Shown piece by piece: positions 58,860 through 64,000 of a DNA stretch of 64,000 nucleotides (the stretch's first letter is position 1; each line of letters starts with the position of its first letter). Origin of the DNA: Tranzscheliella williamsii. Its lineage: Eukaryota > Basidiomycota > Ustilaginomycetes > Ustilaginales > Ustilaginaceae. The notes below the pieces were generated by a model. The model had not been told where the DNA came from. It did not search any database and worked only from the letters and a program-made list of their open reading frames with translations. Where the stretch lies: contig JALBYF010000007.1 of the NCBI GenBank assembly GCA_023212725.1, forward strand, positions 124,001 through 188,000. The letters are read 5' to 3'. The translations under genes were made by a program, and so were the position numbers.

Positions 58860-60468
58860 TTAGATCTTGCTCTGCGGGCTGACCAGCTTGAGCTGCTGGC
58901 GCACGCCCAGGTCGATCAGCACATCTTCGCTGCCGCCAGGCACGGTAATGGCTGGCAGGAACAAGGCGCCGGCGCAGGGTGCAGGTGTTGCGGAGGAGAC
59001 GCGCAAGGGAGGACCGTCCGAGGGGAAAAAAGAAGCAGGGAGACAGGGATGAGCATGGGCCGAGGGGTCAGCAGATTGTCGGCCACGTCGGCCGGGGTGA
59101 GGGGGGGTGCTTACACTTGAGCTCGCGCCAGATGCGTTCGATGCGTTCGCCGGCGCCGCCCTTGGTGAGGCCCATGCCGCCGAGCAGATGGACGGCCTCG
59201 CGGGCGATTTTTTCGAGCACGATGCCGGCATGCGCCTTGAGGAGCGCGCAGCTGCCCCCGGTCAGCAGGTTCGCCTCGGGGATGGTCATGTTGAGCTGCT
59301 GGAAGACGATGCTCTCGGTCCACGCCTGCAGCGCCTCGACCTCGCGCGCCATATGGCCAATCTTGTGCCGCACCACCGGCTGCTCGATCAGCTTCTTGCC
59401 AAACACCTCGCGCCGCCGAGCATGCCCAATCGCATCCTCCATGCACACCCGGCTGTACCGCAGCGCTACAAATGCAATCGTCATCCGCTCGTGGTTGAAG
59501 TTGAAGAAGATCAGCTTCAGCCCCTCGCCTTCCTTTCCGATCTGATTCTCCACCGGTACTTTGACGTCCTGCACGTCGTCACCGAAACCCAAAACCAAGG
59601 CAGAAGAGGAAGAGTAAGCAAACGGGACAGAGGTCGGGTCAGTACTGGGGCCATGCGAGAAGAACCGGGCAAGACAACGTACATCGAACTCGACGATGGT
59701 GGTGCCGGCAGCGCCACCGATGAGCATCTTCATTTGCTTGGTGGTGACACCGGGGCCCCGGGGGATCATGAGGAGGGTAATTCCCGCGGCGTCGCCGGCC
59801 TTGCCGCTGGTGCGGACGGCGGTGGTGAAGTAGTCGGCGTAGATGCCGTTGGTGATCCACTTTTTGGTGCCGTTGACGAGGTAGTACTTTTTGCCGTTTT
59901 CCTCGATCAGCTTGGCTTCGGTGCTGAGGTTGGCGACGTTGCTGCCGGCGAGGGGTTCGGTGATGGCGAGGCAGATGCGCTTGTGGCCGGAAAAGAGGTC
60001 GGGCAGCCAACGCTGCTGCTGCTCATCGCTGCCGAAGTGGACGATGGGGCCGGCGCCGTATGTGAGGCCGGCGGTGAGGCCGGTGAGCACTGAGCTGGCG
60101 CAGCGGTTCAGTTCATCCCAGATGATGTAGTCGTGGATGTTGTTCCATTCGGCCGCCTTGATGCCTGCTGGGAGCGCGATGCCGCGCGCCTCGGCCATCT
60201 TGGCAAACTTGGGCGCAACGTGCACGCCGAGCGCCATTGCCAGCAACACCCCGTCTCGCGCACACCGCTGGTAGGCCACATCGTCGGTCAGCACCCCCGC
60301 CTCCTCATACTTGGCCCCGCCCTCGATCAAAACCTCCTCGCAAAATGCCCGGCACCATTCGCGCAGCTGTACGTGCGACGGCGATGTAAAGATCGAAGAC
60401 GGCAACCCCTGGATCCAAGGCGCCTCGGAGAAAGGCACCGTAGGTTTGGTCAGCTTGACGCTCGACAT
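58860..60468 (-). CDS. Acyl-CoA dehydrogenase with peroxisomal-type C-terminus
   Basis: Three exons on the minus strand, 59683..60468, 59115..59568 and 58860..58951, 443 residues. Borders are GTACGT/GCAG and GTAAGC/CCAG. All three acyl-CoA dehydrogenase domains are present: N-terminal helical (LREWCRAFCEEVLIEGGAKY), middle FAD-binding (LAITEPLAGSNVANL; KKWITNGIYADYF) and C-terminal (REVFGKKLIEQPVVRHKIGHM; HLLGGMGLTKGGAGERIERI). The last residues are ITVPGGSEDVLIDLGV... ending S-K-I, a PTS1-type tripeptide. This fits the family of fungal peroxisomal acyl-CoA dehydrogenases. Substrate chain length is unknown. Intron 1 (114 nt) is a multiple of three and free of stops, so its retention would add 38 residues. 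There is no mitochondrial presequence. Divergent from PRP28 (494 bp). Confidence 0.92.
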
Positions 60469-60962
60469 GCTCCGCTCTGTTCAGACGAGACCAGCGCCGA
60501 GTAGCTGGCAAGAGCAAAGATGGCAAAGTGATGCAAAACGTAGCTTGCGGTAGGAAAGAGGAAAGGCAGCTGGCTGACTTTTACCAAGTGATCGCGAATC
60601 GCAGAGCTTGACTGCGGGATCAATGGGGGAGTTTGCCTTCGTTGATGCGGCTGCTGACGTTGGTCCGTGGAAAGGGTCAGGGTCTGGTTAGGTCGGCTTC
60701 TAGGCGCTGCCGGCCAGCCGAGTGCGCGCTGCTGGCTGTGGAGTGTTAAGGCGAAACGGCCGCTGCTTTTCTCGGCCGGTTGTCGGTCGTGGGCAGTCTT
60801 GGGCTTCGTATGTGTTTTTGAGGTGTTAGACCCAGTCGTGGCTGAGCCGCTCTTATGCTGGAAAGCATCAGTTTCTGACAAGCTGCAGCCGTCCATTCCT
60901 TCGCTTTGCTGCCTCATCTTGCGGGCTCTTGGAGGTAGAGGCAAGGCTGCTGATCGGGCACG
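60469..60962. promoter_or_regulatory. Divergent promoter region, acyl-CoA dehydrogenase / PRP28
   Basis: 494 bp between divergent starts, both promoters and leaders included. Open frames crossing it lack recognisable motifs. Confidence 0.55.
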
Positions 60963-63080
60963 ATGTCGAAACAGCCGCTCTCTCTCACCGAGCTGCTGCA
61001 AAAGCAGAAGGAGGAAGCGGCTTTCAAGCCTCGCTTCCTGTCCAAGGCTGAGCGAGCCAAGAAGGCCGAGGAGGCCAAAAAGGCGGAAGAACAGCTGCAG
61101 CTACAGAAGCAGCAGGAAGAGAAGCAACGCCGGCTTGAGTTCGAGCGCCAGGCAAGGTCCGCCTCCTCTTCTGCCTCTGCATCCGTTGGCGGCGGCGCCC
61201 GAGTCAACGGCAGAAACCGTTACCAGGATGCAGACTCTTCCAACGGCCTAAACTACGGCGATGACAGGACGTACAACAGAGATGGCAGGAGCAGAAGGAC
61301 CGAAGACAGGAGAGAGAATGGCTCGGGATCCTCCAGGGACCCAGCTCACCTTCACGCTCAACGCAACGGTGTTTCTGCCGCCGCGGCTCCAGCTACAGCA
61401 TCGAGCACCGCATCCGTCGACACTCCGCTCTCCGAGGCGGAGCAAGCACTTGTGCGGCAGCGCTATCTCGGCCTGAAGGCCGAAAAGAAAAAGCCGAAGC
61501 GCAAGCCGACCGATCGAAAGTTCACATTTGAATGGGGAGAAGAGGAGGACACTGCCGCTGACTCGCTCGCTCTTCAGATTCAGCTTGCCAACGCCGGATC
61601 GTCCTCGGCCACGGCTGCGCTGCAGCAGCAGCAACAACGGGATGCGCGCCTTCTCAACGCACGATCCGGCCGCTTCGACGAGAAGCATTGGTCGCAGAAG
61701 ACGCTCGACGAAATGAAGGAGCGAGACTGGCGCATCTTCCGCGAGGACTTTGGCATTGCCGCCAAAGGAGGGCACATCCCCCGGCCGCTGCGCAGCTGGC
61801 GCGAGAGCAGCCTTCCCCGATCCATCCTTGCGGCCATCGAGGAAGTCGGCTATGCAGAGCCGTCGCCCATCCAGCGTCAGGCCATCCCCATCGGTCTGCA
61901 GAACCGTGACCTCATCGGCATTGCTGAGACCGGCTCGGGCAAGACCGCCTCCTTCTTGATCCCCATGCTCTCCTATCTATCTCAACTCCCCAGTTTAGAC
62001 GAGAACACCAAGTCGCTCGGGCCGTACGCACTCATTCTTGTGCCGACCCGCGAACTGGCACAGCAGATTGAGGGCGAGACCAACAAGTTTTCCTCCCGCC
62101 TCGGGCTCACCTGCGTCAGCATCGTCGGCGGACGAGACGTCAACGACCAGATCTACGCGCTGCGCAACGGCGCTGAAATCATCATCGCGACGCCAGGCCG
62201 TCTGCAGGATTGCCTCGAACGCCACATCCTTGTACTCTCCCAGTGCACCTACGTCGTAATGGATGAGGCGGACAAGATGGTAGACATGGGCTTTGAGGCG
62301 GCGGTCAACTTCATTCTCGATTCGATCCCTGCTTCGAATCTGAAGCCTGAGGACATCGACATCGCCGACAAGCCGTCGGGGGCGCAGGCCGGCGCCATCG
62401 GCAGGTACCGCGTCACGATGCTGTATTCGGCGACGATGCCGGCGTCGGTGGAGCGGATGGCGCGGACGTATTTGCGACGGCCGGCGACGATTACGATTGG
62501 CGATGCGGGGCAGGCGGTGCAGTCGGTGGAGCAGATTGTCGAGTTTGTGGCGTCCGAGGAGGCGCGGCGGACGCGGCTGGTGGCGGTGCTGCAGCAGTCG
62601 TCGCACCTGGTGCCGATCATTGTGTTTGTGAACCAGAAGAAGGCGGCGGATGCGCTGGCGGCGTACCTGGGCCGGCAGGGCTTCCGCGTGTCGACGCTGC
62701 ACTCGGGCAAGACGCAGGAGCTGCGCGAGGCGGCGCTCGCCTCGCTCCGTGCCGGCGACACGCAGGTCCTCGTCGCCACCGACCTCGCCGGCCGCGGCAT
62801 CGACGTCCCCGACGTCGGCCTCGTCGTCAACTTTGCCATGCCCAACAACATCGAAGCCTACGTCCACCGCATCGGCCGCACTGGCCGCGCCGGCAAAAAG
62901 GGCACCGCCCTCACCTTTGTCGACCAGGCCGACCAGGATCTCTTCTACGACCTCAAGCAGGAGCTCACCAAGAGCACCCTCAGCTCTGTCCCCCACCAGC
63001 TCGCCCGCCACCCCGCAGCCCAGAACAAACCCATCAAGGACGCCGCCAAGCGCAAGCGCGACCGCGACGACGAAGGATAG
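60963..63080 (+). CDS. PRP28: DEAD-box RNA helicase Prp28 (U5 snRNP)
   Basis: 705 residues, single exon. Starts MSKQPLSLTELLQKQKEEAA, the conserved Prp28 N-terminal motif, then a Lys/Glu-rich region. Helicase core: Q motif PSPIQRQAIPIGLQ, motif I AETGSGKT, Ia PTRELAQQ, II DEAD (VMDEADKMVDMGFE), III SAT, IV IVFVNQKKAAD, V TDLAGRGIDVPDV, VI HRIGRTGRAGKKG. RPLRSWRESSLP before the Q motif is typical of Prp28. Prp28 frees the 5' splice site from U1 for U6 pairing during spliceosome assembly in the nucleus. Around 62735 all Ala/Val/Arg/Thr/Leu codons change from G-ending to C-ending, about 345 bp before the stop. Confidence 0.95.
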   Translation: MSKQPLSLTELLQKQKEEAAFKPRFLSKAERAKKAEEAKKAEEQLQLQKQQEEKQRRLEFERQARSASSSASASVGGGARVNGRNRYQDADSSNGLNYGDDRTYNRDGRSRRTEDRRENGSGSSRDPAHLHAQRNGVSAAAAPATASSTASVDTPLSEAEQALVRQRYLGLKAEKKKPKRKPTDRKFTFEWGEEEDTAADSLALQIQLANAGSSSATAALQQQQQRDARLLNARSGRFDEKHWSQKTLDEMKERDWRIFREDFGIAAKGGHIPRPLRSWRESSLPRSILAAIEEVGYAEPSPIQRQAIPIGLQNRDLIGIAETGSGKTASFLIPMLSYLSQLPSLDENTKSLGPYALILVPTRELAQQIEGETNKFSSRLGLTCVSIVGGRDVNDQIYALRNGAEIIIATPGRLQDCLERHILVLSQCTYVVMDEADKMVDMGFEAAVNFILDSIPASNLKPEDIDIADKPSGAQAGAIGRYRVTMLYSATMPASVERMARTYLRRPATITIGDAGQAVQSVEQIVEFVASEEARRTRLVAVLQQSSHLVPIIVFVNQKKAADALAAYLGRQGFRVSTLHSGKTQELREAALASLRAGDTQVLVATDLAGRGIDVPDVGLVVNFAMPNNIEAYVHRIGRTGRAGKKGTALTFVDQADQDLFYDLKQELTKSTLSSVPHQLARHPAAQNKPIKDAAKRKRDRDDEG

Positions 63081-63225
63081 TCACCCCGCCCCTACCCTCT
63101 ATCCCCTCCTCCTTGTACCACCACTAGTCATGCAATCCTCAACCTCGGTCGCGTCCGAGACCTTGGACGACATTCTCATCAGTGTCACAAAAAGTGTAGA
63201 TCTGGATGCGGAGGTGTCGACGCGA

Positions 63226-64000
63226 CTACGGCGGGGATGCGACGAGGCGGTCCCACCAGCGGAGGTCGAGGGGTGGTGGGGCGGTGGCTTTGTGCCAGGC
63301 GGCGAACCAGCGGGCGAACTGGGTGGCCTGCTGGTGTTTTCCCTGCAGGGCGGCAGCTCTGGCGAGCAGCGCGAGGGTGTGCCCCTGGACCGTGCGCTGT
63401 AGGGCGGCGTCGGCGGTGTCGTTGGTGTCGTTGGTGTCGGTGGTGTCGGTGGTGTTGGGGGCGGTAGGTTTGGTGCGCGGCTTGAGCGCGTCCGAGACCA
63501 GGCCGAGCTCGGACTGGGCGCGGACAAAGTTGTTCTGCAGGAGGAAGAGGCAGCCGAGCACGAGGCGCAGGCTCGTCATGCGCAGCAGCGCACCACGGCC
63601 GCCGCGCGCGCCCTGCATCTCCGGCAACGCGAGCACCGCACCCACCGCCCGCACCGCCTGCTCCACCTGCGCCCGGTTCGCCGCGGTAAGCGACGCCACC
63701 GTCCCGTGGTGCACCTCCGCCACCGTGTCCAGCGAGATAGCCCCGGACGCGGGCAGCCGCAGTGTCTCACGCAGCGCGCCGTGCGGAAACGGCAGCGCCA
63801 GTAACGCATCCACCATCAGCCCCGTCACCAGGTCCGACCGAAAAAAGGGCGACTCGAGGATGGTCTTCTCCCGCTCCTTTGGCGGTGCCGGCAATTTACT
63901 CCCCGGCCCATCGGCAGCCGGTGCTGAGAGCGACACGCTATTTTCGGCTTCCACAGGGCGAGGCGGCTGTGGCTGCAGCTGCGGCTGAGCACTCGCCTTG
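63226..64000 (-). CDS. Unrecognised protein, 5' part beyond the window
   Basis: Minus-strand frame open from the window edge (64000) to a stop at 63226, so at least 258 residues with the N-terminus missing. The visible start is Gln/Pro-rich, followed by helical, Ala/Leu-rich sequence: ILESPFFRSDLVTGLMVDAL, RMTSLRLVLGCLFLLQNNFV and HTLALLARAAALQGKHQQAT. An in-frame Thr/Asp/Asn repeat splits the helical part. Repeated short helices with A-x-x-x-Q suggest a TPR- or HEAT-like solenoid, but I recognise no family. No ATG need lie inside the window. It converges on PRP28 (145 bp) and shows the codon switch near 63560. Confidence 0.7.
   Translation of the reverse strand, partial: KASAQPQLQPQPPRPVEAENSVSLSAPAADGPGSKLPAPPKEREKTILESPFFRSDLVTGLMVDALLALPFPHGALRETLRLPASGAISLDTVAEVHHGTVASLTAANRAQVEQAVRAVGAVLALPEMQGARGGRGALLRMTSLRLVLGCLFLLQNNFVRAQSELGLVSDALKPRTKPTAPNTTDTTDTNDTNDTADAALQRTVQGHTLALLARAAALQGKHQQATQFARWFAAWHKATAPPPLDLRWWDRLVASPP
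63415..63459 (-). repeat. Five 9-bp units coding a T-D-T-N-D-T repeat
   Basis: GGTGTCGTT x2, GGTGTCGGT x2 and GGTGTTGGG on the plus strand. On the coding (minus) strand the 9-bp period is in frame, so copy number changes only the length of the Thr/Asp/Asn linker. Confidence 0.93.

Noticed and set aside
1..64000. CRISPR array, insertion sequence, or integrated virus
   Set aside because: No direct repeat-spacer pattern, no transposase, reverse transcriptase or viral gene motif was seen; all genes are ordinary eukaryotic ones.

Overview
The window is nuclear DNA from a GC-rich basidiomycete fungus, most probably of the Ustilaginomycotina (smut or Pseudozyma-type yeasts). The reasons are intron-poor genes with short GT-AG introns, dense gene packing, very GC-rich third codon positions, and a purely eukaryotic gene set with fungus-specific members (SAGA Ada1, a Ctf4/Mcl1 protein, Gcn20, a Vsb1-type SLC26 protein, and an acyl-CoA dehydrogenase ending in a peroxisomal signal). 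I saw no transposon, CRISPR array, virus or horizontally acquired island. The species cannot be fixed from sequence alone.

Layout, left to right: ADA1 (+) converging on CTF4 (-); HSP70 (-) divergent from an NFX1/FAP1 zinc-finger protein (+), which converges on a membrane-anchored alpha/beta-hydrolase-fold protein (-); five-exon IWS1 (-) and CMC4 (-); an unrecognised 899-residue coiled-coil protein (+) converging on PIN4 (RRM + R3H, -); an NCBP3-type protein (-) divergent from a MATH-BTB protein (+); a striatin homologue (+); an SLC26/STAS/cNMP-binding transporter (+) converging on folylpolyglutamate synthase (-); a cyclase-family protein (+) converging on GCN20 (-); MCR1 (+); an unrecognised 575-residue protein (+) converging on UBP3 (-); an R3H-SUZ protein (+) converging on a GT8 glycosyltransferase (-); tRNA-Thr(AGT) (-); a three-exon acyl-CoA dehydrogenase (-) divergent from PRP28 (+), which converges on a protein cut by the window edge (-).

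There are no operons or pathway clusters; these are mostly housekeeping genes: transcription and chromatin (ADA1, IWS1), replication (CTF4), splicing and RNA binding (PRP28, PIN4, R3H-SUZ, NCBP3-like), translation control (GCN20), protein quality (HSP70, UBP3), mitochondria (CMC4, MCR1), folate, lipid and amino-acid handling.

The most unusual observation is compositional. In many genes the coding strand switches, a few hundred bases before the stop, from G-ending codons (GCG, GTG, CGG, ACG, CTG) to C-ending synonyms (GCC, GTC, CGC, ACC, CTC), so GC skew flips inside the gene. It is strongest in convergent gene pairs, which are separated by only about 95-260 bp, and absent from most tandem genes. 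I do not know of a description of this pattern. Other points: a hydrolase-fold protein lacking its nucleophilic serine, a peroxisomal-type acyl-CoA dehydrogenase with a frame-neutral intron, a duplicated GCN20 tail after the stop, HSP70 ending in EELD, and an imperfect inverted repeat in an AT-richer spacer.
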